Below are positions 1-9,003 of a DNA stretch of 64,000 bases, piece by piece. The stretch covers positions 1,612,001-1,676,000 of the forward strand of contig NZ_CP157000.1 of the NCBI RefSeq assembly GCF_039905635.1, in the 5' to 3' direction. This stretch comes from Microbacterium sp. ProA8 (GTDB taxonomy: Bacteria > Actinomycetota > Actinomycetes > Actinomycetales > Microbacteriaceae). Positions within the stretch are counted from its first letter, which is position 1; each line of letters starts with the position of its first letter. The notes under the pieces were generated by a model that saw only the letters and a program-made list of their open reading frames with translations, was not told the origin of the DNA and did no database searches. The position numbers and the translations under genes were made by a program.

Positions 1-1122
1 CGGATGGACGTGATCAACTTCATCTCGAAGGTCGTCGGCGAGGACGGATCGCTCGCCGACGGCGTGGTCGTCGAGGGCCGCTTCGGCGACAGCCGTCTCC
101 AGACGGTCAACGGCCCGCGGCTGCACGAGTTCCTGCAGGAGATGCACCGCGAGGTGTTCGAGGGTCGCCGAGAGGCGCTGCTGCTGGTGGGCGAGACTCC
201 CGGTGCCACCGTGGAGGACGGCCGCCTGTTCACCGACCCGTCGCGCCTCGAACTCGACATGGTGTTCACGTTCGAGCACGTGCACATCGACCACGGCCCC
301 GGCGGGCGGTTCGACCTGCAGCCCCTCGACCTGCGAGAGCTCAAGGCCACGATGGCGCGCTGGCAGCACGGGCTCTTCGATGCCGGCTGGAACGCGCTGT
401 ACTGGGAGAACCACGACCAGCCCCGCAGCGTGTCGCGGTTCGGCGACGACGGGGCGTATCGCCGGGAGTCGGCGACGATGCTCGCCACGGTGCTGCATCT
501 GCACCGCGGCACGCCGTACGTCTACCAGGGCGAGGAGCTCGGGATGACGAACGCGCACTTCCGTGAGCTCTCGGACTATCGCGACATCGAGTCGCTCCGA
601 TTTGCGGCCGAGGTGCGCGCCCATGGCCGCTTGACCGACGCGCAGCTGGTCGACGCGCTCGGCAGCGGCAGTCGCGACAACGCCCGCACGCCGGTGCAGT
701 GGGATGCGACCGCGGCGGCCGGCTTCACGACCGGCGAACCATGGATCGGGGTGAACCCGAACCATGTGACCGTCAATGCCGAGGCCGAGCGTGCGGACGC
801 GGCATCCGTGTTCCATCACCATCGCCGGCTCATCGCGCTGCGCCACGAGGATCCGGTCGTGCGGCTCGGCGACTTCGCGCTCGTCGCACCGGAGCACCCG
901 CATGTGTACGCCTTCACCCGATCAGGTGGCGGGCCGACGCTCTTCGTCGCCGGCAACTTCACCGGCGACCCGCAGCAGGTCGAGATCGCCGGCGTCGAAC
1001 CCGACACAGCCGAACTCGTCACCGGCAATTACGACGGCGCCCCCGATGTCGCCGGCGATGTGCTGCGGCTTCGGCCGTGGGAGGCCGTGGTGCTGCGTGC
1101 GGGGGCCGCTCGGCAGGGGTGA
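1..1122 (+). CDS. Alpha-glucosidase (GH13), C-terminal part only
   Basis: The gene enters from the left edge; 373 codons are present. It is the second half of a GH13 oligo-1,6-glucosidase/alpha-glucosidase-like (beta/alpha)8 barrel plus the C-terminal beta domain, an intracellular enzyme releasing glucose from alpha-glucosides. Visible catalytic regions, numbered from the first codon: RMDVINFISK with the nucleophile Asp3, LLVGET with the acid/base Glu65, and ENHDQPR with the transition-state His138-Asp139. NARTPVQW further on is typical of the oligo-1,6-glucosidase/trehalose-6-phosphate hydrolase branch. The N-terminal half, including the substrate-deciding residues, is outside the window, so the exact substrate is open. 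A hairpin follows the stop. Confidence 0.93.
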   Translation, partial: RMDVINFISKVVGEDGSLADGVVVEGRFGDSRLQTVNGPRLHEFLQEMHREVFEGRREALLLVGETPGATVEDGRLFTDPSRLELDMVFTFEHVHIDHGPGGRFDLQPLDLRELKATMARWQHGLFDAGWNALYWENHDQPRSVSRFGDDGAYRRESATMLATVLHLHRGTPYVYQGEELGMTNAHFRELSDYRDIESLRFAAEVRAHGRLTDAQLVDALGSGSRDNARTPVQWDATAAAGFTTGEPWIGVNPNHVTVNAEAERADAASVFHHHRRLIALRHEDPVVRLGDFALVAPEHPHVYAFTRSGGGPTLFVAGNFTGDPQQVEIAGVEPDTAELVTGNYDGAPDVAGDVLRLRPWEAVVLRAGAARQG

Positions 1123-1133
1123 TCATGGAGGGG

Positions 1134-1163
1134 GAGCGGATGCTGAGTCTTCGGCATCCGCTC
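1134..1163 (+). terminator. Hairpin after the glucosidase gene
   Basis: A perfect 10-bp stem, GAGCGGATGC (1134-1143) against GCATCCGCTC (1154-1163), with a 10-nt loop lies 11 nt after the stop codon. No T-run follows, so it is a GC-type actinobacterial terminator or processing hairpin rather than a textbook intrinsic terminator. Confidence 0.55.
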
Positions 1164-1187
1164 GGGAATAACATCGGTGCGCACGCG

Positions 1188-1217
1188 TTGCACGAGATAC
1201 ATTCATTTGCATAGATT
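1188..1217 (+). promoter_or_regulatory. Possible promoter of the LLM monooxygenase operon
   Basis: TTGCAC (1188-1193) and TAGATT (1212-1217) are separated by 18 nt and lie upstream of the GTG start at 1264, in a locally AT-richer stretch. The match to sigma-70-like consensus is partial; the position between a terminator-like hairpin and the operon supports it. Confidence 0.4.
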
Positions 1218-1263
1218 CGCCCGCGACGGAGATCCCGCACGGCGAAAGAGCGGAGAAGCGATC

Positions 1264-2490
1264 GTGAGCGACAGCACCACGTGGTCGGGAATGCAGTTCG
1301 GCATCTTCACGGTGAGCGACATCACCCAGGACCCGACGGACGGCACCACGCCCAGTGAGGCCGAGAGGATCCAGGCGACGCTTCGCATCGCCAAGCACGC
1401 CGAAGAGGTGGGCCTCGACGTCTTCGCGCTGGGCGAGCACCACAACCCTCCGTTCTGGTCCTCCTCGCCGACGACGACCCTCGCCTACATCGCCGCGCAG
1501 ACCGAGCGCCTCATCCTCTCGACCGCGACGACCCTCATCACGACGAACGACCCGGTGAAGATCGCCGAGGACTACGCGATGCTCCAGCACGTCTCGGGCG
1601 GTCGCACCGATCTCATGATCGGCCGCGGCAACACCGGCCCGGTGTACCCGTGGTTCGGCAAGGACATCCGCCAGGGCCTGCCCCTCGCGATCGAGAACTA
1701 CAACCTGCTGCACCGCCTGTGGCGCGAGGACGTCGTCGACTGGGAAGGCCAGTTCCGGACGCCCCTGCAGGGCTTCACCTCGACCCCGCGTCCGCTGGAC
1801 GGCGTCGCCCCGTTCGTGTGGCACGGCTCCATCCGCACTCCCGAGATCGCCGAGCAGGCCGCGTACTACGGCGACGGCTTCTTCGCGAACAACATCTTCT
1901 GGCCGAAGGAGCACTACCAGCGCCTGATCCAGCTGTACCGCCAGCGCTACGCGCACTACGGCCACGGCACGCCCGAGCAGGCGATCGTCGGTCTCGGCGG
2001 CCAGGTGTTCATGGCGGCGAAGTCGCAGGACGCGGTGAAGGCGTTCCGCCCGTACTTCGACAACGCGCCGGTCTACGGCCACGGTCCGTCGCTCGAGGAC
2101 TTCAGTGAGATGACCCCGCTCACAGTGGGGTCGCCGCAGCAGGTCATCGACCGCTACGCCGCCATGCGCGACACGTACGGCGACTACCAGCGTCAGCTGT
2201 TCCTCATGGACCACGCCGGCCTGCCGCTGAAGACCGTGCTCGAGCAGCTCGACATCCTCGGCGGCGAGGTGGTGCCGGTGCTCCGCAAGGAGCTGCAGAA
2301 GAACCGGGCGCCGGAGGTTCCGGATGCCCCGACGCACGCGAACCTCGTCGCCGCGGCCTACGGCGACCAGGCGCCTCGCCAGGCGGTGCCGGGAGCCAAC
2401 CGCGGCGACAACCTCGTGGGCGCGAGCCCGTACCAGGACAGCGCAGCGCCCGCGGGCGCCGCGTTCGGCCTCGGCCGGAAGGAGGCGTGA
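1264..2490 (+). CDS. LLM class flavin-dependent monooxygenase, CE1758-like
   Basis: A 408-aa luciferase-like monooxygenase. Seen: the bacterial luciferase-like TIM barrel begins with MQFGIFTVSDI, followed by FALGEHHNPPF (the HH motif common in this superfamily), a phosphate-binding-type GRGNTGPVYPWFG segment, and a low-complexity Ala/Gly-rich tail. The length and the immediately downstream FMN reductase match the CE1758/CE1759 pair described in corynebacteria, in which the monooxygenase uses reduced FMN made by its partner. The GTG at 1264 was chosen because GGAG lies 8 nt upstream; an earlier in-frame start at 1177 lacks one. The substrate is unknown; no neighbouring catabolic gene points to one. 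Confidence 0.88.
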   Translation: MSDSTTWSGMQFGIFTVSDITQDPTDGTTPSEAERIQATLRIAKHAEEVGLDVFALGEHHNPPFWSSSPTTTLAYIAAQTERLILSTATTLITTNDPVKIAEDYAMLQHVSGGRTDLMIGRGNTGPVYPWFGKDIRQGLPLAIENYNLLHRLWREDVVDWEGQFRTPLQGFTSTPRPLDGVAPFVWHGSIRTPEIAEQAAYYGDGFFANNIFWPKEHYQRLIQLYRQRYAHYGHGTPEQAIVGLGGQVFMAAKSQDAVKAFRPYFDNAPVYGHGPSLEDFSEMTPLTVGSPQQVIDRYAAMRDTYGDYQRQLFLMDHAGLPLKTVLEQLDILGGEVVPVLRKELQKNRAPEVPDAPTHANLVAAAYGDQAPRQAVPGANRGDNLVGASPYQDSAAPAGAAFGLGRKEA

Positions 2491-2491
2491 C

Positions 2492-3136
2492 ATGACCGCT
2501 CGTCGCATCGCGGTGATCTCGGCAGGTCTGTCGAACCCGTCCTCGACGCGCATGCTCGCCGATCGGCTCGCCGCGGCGACGACGAAGCAGCTGTCGGAGC
2601 GCGGCATCGAGATCGAGGTCGACGTGTTCGAGCTGCGCGACTACGCGCACGACATCACGAACAACCTCCTGACGGGGTTCGCTCCGCCGGCCCTCGAGTC
2701 CGTGATCAACGCCGTCGTCTCGGCCGACGCAATCATCGCGGTCACGCCGATCTTCTCCACCAGCTACTCGGGGCTTTTCAAGTCGTTCATCGACGTGCTC
2801 GACCCCGATGCCCTCACCGGCAAGCCGGTGCTGATCGGCGCGAACGCCGGCACGGCCCGCCACTCCCTGGCGATCGACTACGCGATCCGCCCGCTGTTCA
2901 CGTACCTGCACGCCGAGCCGGTCTCGACCGGCGTGTTCGCCGCGTCGAGCGACTGGGGGGCCTCGGCCGACAACATCGCCCCGCTCGCCGAGCGGATCGA
3001 CCGCGGGGCGCGGGAGCTCGCCGAGGCGATCGCGCGTCGGGAGCCCGCCACGGACTCCGACCCGTTCGACCCCGCCAACTACCTCGGCGAGGGCCGCTCG
3101 TTCGGACACCTGCTGGGCGGTCTCGCGGGGGAGTAG
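2492..3136 (+). CDS. NADPH-dependent FMN reductase, CE1759-like partner
   Basis: A 214-aa flavodoxin-fold reductase starting RRIAVISAGLSNPSSTRMLAD, the usual FMN phosphate-binding first strand and loop of the NADPH-dependent FMN reductase family; TPIFSTSYSGLFKSFID is the second flavin loop. It starts 1 nt after the stop of the monooxygenase gene, with GGAGG at the end of that gene as ribosome binding site, so the two are translationally linked. By family knowledge it delivers FMNH2 to the preceding LLM enzyme. It converges with the nuclease gene, 3 nt separating the ends. Confidence 0.88.
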   Translation: MTARRIAVISAGLSNPSSTRMLADRLAAATTKQLSERGIEIEVDVFELRDYAHDITNNLLTGFAPPALESVINAVVSADAIIAVTPIFSTSYSGLFKSFIDVLDPDALTGKPVLIGANAGTARHSLAIDYAIRPLFTYLHAEPVSTGVFAASSDWGASADNIAPLAERIDRGARELAEAIARREPATDSDPFDPANYLGEGRSFGHLLGGLAGE

Positions 3137-3139
3137 CCC

Positions 3140-3979
3140 TCAGCCCAGCACGATGTCCTCCGGTGCGCGGAGGGGACGCCAGGCGTCCTCTCCGCGCACC
3201 GGTCGGTCGGTGAGCCTGTTGAAGCGCGGCAGCACGTCGGCCGCGACGAGCGCCCCGAAGTCGACTCCGGCAAGGGCCTCGATGTCCGCGATCGGCACCT
3301 GGAAGGTGCGGAACGCGCCGAGCGGCGGCACCGCGAGCGCCCCCTGGCTCACGTCGATGAGCTCCGACTGGTCGAGGAGGAAGCCGGCGGCCGCCAGGCT
3401 CGGAGACCCCGCATCCCCGGGCGCCCACGCGGCGACCTTGAAGAAGCGACGGGGAATGCGGATGCCGCGGTACGGCGGGTCGTCGTCGGCGAGCACCGGT
3501 GCGGTGAACACGCTGAGCCGCTCATCGGTCGTGTCGGCGAACCCCAGCACGTGGTCCTCGAGGCCGAGCCACAGCTCCTTCGACTGGTTGAACCCGCTCG
3601 CCTGCGGCGCCGCGTTGGGATAGGTGAAGGTGGCCTCCATCGCGCGGCGGGCCTCCGCCGTCGAACCCCATCCCGGATCGCGGCGGCGCACCAGGTGCCC
3701 GCGGTCGAGGTCGTTCGAGGCATAGACGGCCGGCCCCGCCTGCTCGGCAGCGGGGATCCGCGCATCCAGCTCCCACTCGCCCGTCCGCGGCAGATCGTGC
3801 AGCGCCGAGCCGTCGATGTTCACCGCCGTCACGACGGCGAGCCGCCGCTCCGGCTCGAGCAGCACCGTGAACCGCGGGTATGTCAGGTCGCGTACCTCTC
3901 GGCCGTCCGCGGGACGGGGGAGCGGAAGCGGGATGCCGAGGAAGAAGTCGTCGTATGCGTCGGGGTTCGGGTCTGCCAC
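3140..3979 (-). CDS. DNA/RNA non-specific endonuclease (beta-beta-alpha metal fold)
   Basis: A 279-aa protein. The segment YASNDLDRGHLVRR carries the DRGH signature of the Serratia nuclease/NucA family (His95 would be the general base), and NAAPQASGFNQSKELWLGLE supplies the metal-binding Asn and the family's N-x3-N/Q pattern. Such enzymes cut DNA and RNA without sequence preference using one divalent cation. No signal peptide or membrane segment is seen, unlike the secreted relatives, and no inhibitor gene of the NuiA type is next to it. The GTG at 3979 has AGGA 7 nt upstream; the open frame continues upstream but only as a shadow of the DedA gene. Confidence 0.85.
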   Translation of the reverse strand: MADPNPDAYDDFFLGIPLPLPRPADGREVRDLTYPRFTVLLEPERRLAVVTAVNIDGSALHDLPRTGEWELDARIPAAEQAGPAVYASNDLDRGHLVRRRDPGWGSTAEARRAMEATFTYPNAAPQASGFNQSKELWLGLEDHVLGFADTTDERLSVFTAPVLADDDPPYRGIRIPRRFFKVAAWAPGDAGSPSLAAAGFLLDQSELIDVSQGALAVPPLGAFRTFQVPIADIEALAGVDFGALVAADVLPRFNRLTDRPVRGEDAWRPLRAPEDIVLG

Positions 3980-4134
3980 GCCTCCATCCTGACTGCAGTC
4001 CGGCCCGCGCCGCGCACCATCGGATCCTCTGGCGCGCAGATCCCCGCCGACATGCGGGTGCGGGCTGCCATGCCCCGGCGTGTCGCGGGCGCGGGCCGCT
4101 GCTGCGGACCCGACGTCGTGCACGAAGCTGTCGG

Positions 4135-4728
4135 TCACCGGCCGCTGCGCAGACGCCGGGCGAGCACCGCGTCGATCGCGAGGCCGAGCCCGACCGCCAG
4201 TGCGACAGAGGCGACGACGGCGACCACCGGGCCGCCGGGAAGGATCGCGGCCACCACCGCGCCGATCAGCGCCTGGTACGCCGACCACGCAAGGGCCGCG
4301 AGCCCCGCGATCGTCAGGAAACGCGGTGCGGTGACTCCGGTCGCGCCCGCGGTGAGGTTGACGGCGAGCCGCGCGAACGGGATGAACCGCGCGGTGAAGA
4401 GCACGAGCGCGGCGCGCCGCTCGAGCCGTGCGCGCGCCCAGGCGAACGCGGTGCGCACGCGGGGCGTCCGCATCCAGCGCCACCGTTCGAGTCCCACGGT
4501 CCGCCCGATGACGTAGCACGCGGCGTCGCCGGTGACCGCCGCCACCGCGGCGACGACGATCACGGCTCCGACGGCGGGCTCACCCTGCGACACCGCCAGC
4601 GCGCCCATGGCCGTCACCGCGGCCTCGCCCGGGATCACCACGAGGAACGCGTCGCCCACCACGAGCACGAAGAGCAGCGGCAGCGCCCACGGACTCCGCG
4701 CGACCTCGGCCAGCAGTTCCTCGACCAC
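4135..4728 (-). CDS. DedA family membrane protein
   Basis: About 197 aa with several hydrophobic segments. The DedA/SNARE-associated core is visible: VVIPGEAAVTAMGAL after the first membrane segment, GDAACYVIGRTVG, then FTARFIPFARLAVNLTAGA, the family's F-x3-R-F-x-P-x-x-R motif with the conserved arginines. DedA proteins are inner-membrane transporters implicated in recycling the polyprenyl phosphate or lipid carriers. The GTG at 4728 was taken because the preceding AAGGAGG is the only strong ribosome site, though it is only 1 nt away; a GTG at 4809 is the alternative. It is divergent from a glycosyltransferase gene, consistent with an envelope role. Confidence 0.85.
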   Translation of the reverse strand: MVEELLAEVARSPWALPLLFVLVVGDAFLVVIPGEAAVTAMGALAVSQGEPAVGAVIVVAAVAAVTGDAACYVIGRTVGLERWRWMRTPRVRTAFAWARARLERRAALVLFTARFIPFARLAVNLTAGATGVTAPRFLTIAGLAALAWSAYQALIGAVVAAILPGGPVVAVVASVALAVGLGLAIDAVLARRLRSGR

Positions 4729-4867
4729 CCCTCCTTGGTAGCCGCCCGCGGTGAACGGCGACGGAACGGGGCACGTCCGGTGACCTGCCGCGGTGCATCG
4801 GGTGAACACTTGCGCGCAGGCGCCGGTTCGCGGCTTCCGTCCGTGTCTGCGCCGTCACCCTGGAGGC

Positions 4868-6838
4868 GTGAGAGTCGCACTGCTCGCCGAATCGTTCCTG
4901 CCCCACATGAACGGGGTGACGGGGTCGGTGCTCCACGTGCTGCGCCATCTCGCGGCCGAAGGCCACGAGACGCTCGTCATCGCGCCGCGCGCCGGAGAGA
5001 TCACCACCGACCTCCACGGCGCCCGCACGGAGCTGCTGCGGTCGACGCCGCTGCCGTCGTATCCCGAGGTGCGCATCGTCTTCGCCCGAGCCGCACGGCT
5101 GACGGCGATCCTCCGCGAGTTCCGGCCGGACGTCGTGCACCTGGCATCGCCGTTCGTCCTCGGCTGGCAGGGTCTCGCGGCGGCCGATGCGCTCCGCGTT
5201 CCCGCCGTCGCCGTGTACCAGACGGACGTCGTCGCGTACGCGCAGAAGTACGGGATGCCGCAGGCAGCAGTGCTCGTCGGCCGCCACGTCGCCCGGCTGC
5301 ACCGGCGGGCGACCCTCACTCTGGCTCCGTCGACGGCATCCCTGCAGCAGCTCGAGGCCCTCGGCGTGGATCGGCTGCGGCGATGGGGGCGCGGGGTCGA
5401 CACCGCCCGCTTCGGGCCGGAGCGGTGCAGCGACGCATGGCGCGCGCGTGTCGCGCCGGGCAGGACCATCGTCGGGTACGTCGGTCGTCTCGCGCCCGAG
5501 AAGCAGGTCGAAGACCTCGCGGCGCTCGCCGGTCTCGACGGCACGCGACTCGTGATCGTCGGCGACGGCCCGGCGCGGCCGGCGCTCGAGCGAGCGCTGC
5601 CCGATGCGGTGTTCACGGGCCACCTCAGCGGCGGCGCGCTCGCCGAGGCGCTGGCCGGCTTCGACGTGTTCGTGCACCCGGGCGAGAGCGAGACGTTCGG
5701 CCAGACGATCCAGGAGGCGCTCGCCAGCGGCGTCCCGGTGGTGGCGACCGGCACCGGGGGACCGGTCGACCTGGTGCGCTCGAGCGTGGACGGCTGGCTC
5801 TACCGCCCTGGCGATCTTCGCGACCTGCGGGCACGGGTCGCCGACCTCGCGGGAGACCCGGGCAAGCGCCGTGCCTTCGCGGTCGCGGCACGGGAGTCGG
5901 TGCGGGACCGTTCGTGGGATGCCCTGTGCCGTCAACTCGTCAGTCACTACGAGGACGCACGGATGCTGCGCCCCATCGACGACGCGCAGCGCCGGCGAGC
6001 CGGCATCCGTCCGTCCACGCCCACGGTCGCGGCTGACGCACCACCGCGCTGGACGCGGTACGTGGCGCTCGGCGACTCGCTCACCGAGGGGCTCTGCGAC
6101 ACGTCGCGGATGCCGGTGGGACAGTACCGGGGATGGGCGGACCGGCTGGCGCAGCTGCTCGCGCACGAGGCATCCGGCCGTGAGCCGTTCCGCTACGCGA
6201 ACCTCGCCGTCCGCAGTCGCCGTGTGAGCCACCTGACCGCCGAGCAGCTTCCGCAGGCGCTGGCCCTGCGGCCCGATCTCGTGTCGATCCTCATGGGGGC
6301 CAACGACCTCGTCGGCCGGCGTGTCGACATCACCCGGCTCGCCGCCGAGGTCGAGGCAGCCGTCCGCGCGCTGCGAGACGCCGGCGTCGACGTGCTCCTC
6401 GTCACGCCGTTCCTCCCGCGCCGCCGCGCGGCGGTGGTGTTCGAGCGCAGGTTCGCCGCCTTCGCCTCGGAGCTCCGGCGCATCGCCGCCGCGACGGGAG
6501 CCATGCTGCTCGACCTCGACGCGATGCCGGCGATCGGAGACCTCGACCTCTGGGCGTCCGATCGGGTGCACCTGCGCTCGCGGGGGCACCGCTTTCTGGG
6601 CTATCGCGCCGCCGAGGTGCTGGGCGTCCGCGACGCCGAGGCACTCGGCGGACTGGATGCCGCCCTGCACGCCGACGACGACCCCGTGGCGCACGGAACC
6701 TGGCTCAGCAGGGACGTGCTCCCGTGGGCCTGGCGGCGCCTGCGCGGACGCACGGCGGGTGACGGCATCGCACCGAAGCACACCGGCTACGTCGTCATCG
6801 GCGGCCGCGGCGACGTGCGCGCGCCGACCCGGGCATAG
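4868..6838 (+). CDS. GT4 glycosyltransferase fused to SGNH hydrolase
   Basis: A 656-aa two-domain protein. Residues 1-365 are a GT-B fold family 4 glycosyltransferase of the MgtA/PimB-like mannosyltransferase type: MRVALLAESFLPHMNGVTGS at the N-terminus, GYVGRLAPEKQVEDL, and GESETFGQTIQEALASG with the E-x7-E nucleotide-sugar motif. Residues 395-605 are an SGNH/GDSL esterase: ALGDSLTEG with Ser404, GAND with Asn479, and DRVH with Asp565 and His568. No signal peptide or membrane segment is seen, so both activities should be cytoplasmic. A role in glycolipid or lipoglycan assembly followed by acyl-chain editing is an inference. GTG 4868 directly follows GGAGG at 1-nt spacing; a leaderless start is possible. 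Confidence 0.88.
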   Translation: MRVALLAESFLPHMNGVTGSVLHVLRHLAAEGHETLVIAPRAGEITTDLHGARTELLRSTPLPSYPEVRIVFARAARLTAILREFRPDVVHLASPFVLGWQGLAAADALRVPAVAVYQTDVVAYAQKYGMPQAAVLVGRHVARLHRRATLTLAPSTASLQQLEALGVDRLRRWGRGVDTARFGPERCSDAWRARVAPGRTIVGYVGRLAPEKQVEDLAALAGLDGTRLVIVGDGPARPALERALPDAVFTGHLSGGALAEALAGFDVFVHPGESETFGQTIQEALASGVPVVATGTGGPVDLVRSSVDGWLYRPGDLRDLRARVADLAGDPGKRRAFAVAARESVRDRSWDALCRQLVSHYEDARMLRPIDDAQRRRAGIRPSTPTVAADAPPRWTRYVALGDSLTEGLCDTSRMPVGQYRGWADRLAQLLAHEASGREPFRYANLAVRSRRVSHLTAEQLPQALALRPDLVSILMGANDLVGRRVDITRLAAEVEAAVRALRDAGVDVLLVTPFLPRRRAAVVFERRFAAFASELRRIAAATGAMLLDLDAMPAIGDLDLWASDRVHLRSRGHRFLGYRAAEVLGVRDAEALGGLDAALHADDDPVAHGTWLSRDVLPWAWRRLRGRTAGDGIAPKHTGYVVIGGRGDVRAPTRA

Positions 6839-6884
6839 CGCCGTCCGTCCTTCGAGGGGAGCCGGCCCGTCCCGACGGTGCGCC

Positions 6885-7568
6885 TCACGCCTCGTCGCGC
6901 CAGGCGTATTCCGACTCGGGTCGTCCGGGAGCGCCGTAGCGCGGTGAACGGCGGAGGCGCCCGGCCTCGACGAGATGCTCGAGGTACCGGCGCGCGGCGA
7001 CCCGCGACATCCCGAGCCGTGCGGCGCATTCCACGGCCGACACGGGGCCGTACGCGCGGACGTCCGCGGTCACCTTCGCCAGGGTCTCGGGCGAGAGGCC
7101 CTTGGGCAGCGCCACCGGGACCGAGGGACGGAAGGCGCCGAGCAGCGCATCGATCTCGGATTGGGTCGGTGTCCCGGCCGCCTCCGCCGCGCGCTCCCGG
7201 TAACCGCGGTACTGCTCGAGCCGTTCCCTGAAGACGCTGAACGGGAAGGGCTTCACGAGGTACTGGAAGACGCCGAGGCTCACCATCTGCCGCACGACGT
7301 CGGCATCGCGCACCCCCGTGACGGCGATGACGTCGACGTCGGACGCCCGTGCGCGGAGGTGCCGGAGCACGTCGAGGCCTGAGCCGTCGGGCATCGTGAC
7401 GTCGAGCAGGACGAGGTCGATCTGGCCCGGCCGTTCCAGGATCGCGGCGACCGCGGCCCTCGCCCCGCTGCACTCGGCCACCACGCGGAAACCTTCCAGC
7501 CTCTCGACGTACGTGCGATGCAGTTCGAGCGTCAGTGCCTCGTCATCGACGAGCAGCACGCCGATCAC
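6885..7568 (-). CDS. Response regulator, CitB/DcuR type
   Basis: A 227-aa response regulator. Receiver residues 1-120: MIGVLLVDDEAL with the acidic pocket, LVLLDVTMPDGSG with phospho-acceptor Asp56, VTG and YLVKPF with the conserved Lys. The C-terminal part (SAVECAARLGMSRVAARRYLEHLVEAGRL) is the winged-helix DNA-binding domain of the CitB/DctR/DcuR family. Its start overlaps the stop of the kinase gene by 4 nt (ATGA), so kinase and regulator are coupled. The divergent neighbour is a C4-dicarboxylate symporter, its probable target. Confidence 0.93.
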   Translation of the reverse strand: MIGVLLVDDEALTLELHRTYVERLEGFRVVAECSGARAAVAAILERPGQIDLVLLDVTMPDGSGLDVLRHLRARASDVDVIAVTGVRDADVVRQMVSLGVFQYLVKPFPFSVFRERLEQYRGYRERAAEAAGTPTQSEIDALLGAFRPSVPVALPKGLSPETLAKVTADVRAYGPVSAVECAARLGMSRVAARRYLEHLVEAGRLRRSPRYGAPGRPESEYAWRDEA

Positions 7569-8824
7569 GGTCGCCTCGCGGGGAGGAGGACTGTGAACGT
7601 CGTCGGGGCGAAGGCGATCGAGACGACGCCGCCCGCATCCCGAACGATCGAGCGTACGAGGCTGAGCCCGACGCCGCGTCCGTCGGCTCCCGCCGGCTTC
7701 GTCGAGAACCCGTGCTCGAAAACGCGCTCGAGGAGCTCATCCGGGATGCCGGACCCGCTGTCCGACACGACGATCCGAAGCACGTCGGGCTCGGCCGGCT
7801 CGAGCGCGACGCGCACCCAGCGCGGCGGCTCACCCGCCGTCGCGGCATCCAGGGCGTTGTCGATCAGGTTGCCGACCACCGAGACCGCGTCCACGGGGGA
7901 GAGCACGCTGCGCGGTGCGGCGGGATCGATCTCGGCGCTCCACTGCACGCCGTGCTCGCGCGCCTGTGCGGCCTTGCCCAGCAGCAGCGCGCCCACGGTC
8001 GGATCGCCGTCACGCCGTGCGGCGACCTGGTCGACCAGGGCCTGACTCTGCCGCGACGTCTCGGTGAGGATGTCGATGGCCTCGCGCGTGCGGCCGAGCT
8101 CGAGCAGTGACACTGCCGTGTGCATGCGGTTGCCGTGCTCGTGGGTCTGCGCGCGGAGCGCCTCGCCCAGGGTGCGGACGGACTCGTACGATGCGACGGC
8201 ATCGCGGATGCTGCCGGCGGGCAGGTCACCGGCGAGCCGGCGTGTCGTGCGCCTGGCGATGAGCGCCCCGGCGAGACCGGCGACGAGCACCGCCAGCGCG
8301 ATCACGACGATGAACGGCAATCGGGGAACGAGATCCGACGCGATGCTGCCCACCGTGCGGCCCACCGACACCCAGCCGACGAGCTCACCGTCGGTCTCGA
8401 TCGGCACGATCGTCCGCACCGACGGACCCAGTGTCCCCGTGAACTCCTCGGTCAGCGGCGTCCGCTCCACGGGGATCGTGCCGAGGTAGGCCCGCCCGAT
8501 CTCGCCAGGATCGCGATGGGCGACGCGGATGCCGTCCGGCGTCATGATCGTGACGAAGTCCACGCCGGCATCCGTCATGATGTCGTGGGCGAGCGGCTGC
8601 AGGCTGACGGTCGGCTCGTCATCGCCGAGCGCGGCGGCGACGGACGGCGTCACGGCGATCGAGGTCGCCACGCCGCGGGTCACCTCCTCGGCCTCGACGC
8701 GCGCGGACCGCTGCGCGTCGAGCACGAGGAGCACGGCGAGCACCACCACCAGGATCGCCACCGCGGCGGCCACGGCGAAGAAGACGAGCGAGGCGGCGCT
8801 CGCTCGGCGGGCGTCTGCGCGCAT
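7565..8824 (-). CDS. Sensor histidine kinase, CitA/DcuS/DctS type
   Basis: A 419-aa membrane sensor kinase. Order: one membrane segment near residues 13-36, an extracytoplasmic PASP/Cache-like domain containing VDFVTIMTPDGIRVAHRDP and IGRAYLGTIPVERTPLTEEF typical of citrate/C4-dicarboxylate sensors, a second membrane segment (LPFIVVIALAVLVAGLAGAL), a SpoOB-type dimerisation helix with THEHGNRMHTAVSLLELG (phospho-acceptor His), and an ATPase domain with NLIDNALDAA, DSGSGIPDE and GRGVGLSLV. The cytoplasmic PAS present in DcuS appears shortened or missing. Start ATG 8824 has GAGGAGG 4 nt upstream. Ligand by analogy: a C4- or tricarboxylate. Confidence 0.92.
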   Translation of the reverse strand: MRADARRASAASLVFFAVAAAVAILVVVLAVLLVLDAQRSARVEAEEVTRGVATSIAVTPSVAAALGDDEPTVSLQPLAHDIMTDAGVDFVTIMTPDGIRVAHRDPGEIGRAYLGTIPVERTPLTEEFTGTLGPSVRTIVPIETDGELVGWVSVGRTVGSIASDLVPRLPFIVVIALAVLVAGLAGALIARRTTRRLAGDLPAGSIRDAVASYESVRTLGEALRAQTHEHGNRMHTAVSLLELGRTREAIDILTETSRQSQALVDQVAARRDGDPTVGALLLGKAAQAREHGVQWSAEIDPAAPRSVLSPVDAVSVVGNLIDNALDAATAGEPPRWVRVALEPAEPDVLRIVVSDSGSGIPDELLERVFEHGFSTKPAGADGRGVGLSLVRSIVRDAGGVVSIAFAPTTFTVLLPARRP

Positions 8825-9003
8825 GCGACCTCCTCGTTGCGGTGCTGGCTCCATCCTCCCCGGTCGAGGGTGAGTCCGGGCCGGGCGTCCTGCGACCAAT
8901 ACGACCACAACTCGCCCGCTGTCGAGGCGGCGCGCACTCTGAGGACACGGCCGACCCGATCGGGTTCGGCATGGACAACGGCTGTTCACCTCAGGAGGCG
9001 ATG

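Noticed and set aside
6839..6884. Gene in the gap between the glycosyltransferase fusion and the response regulator
   Set aside because: Only 46 nt between convergent stops.
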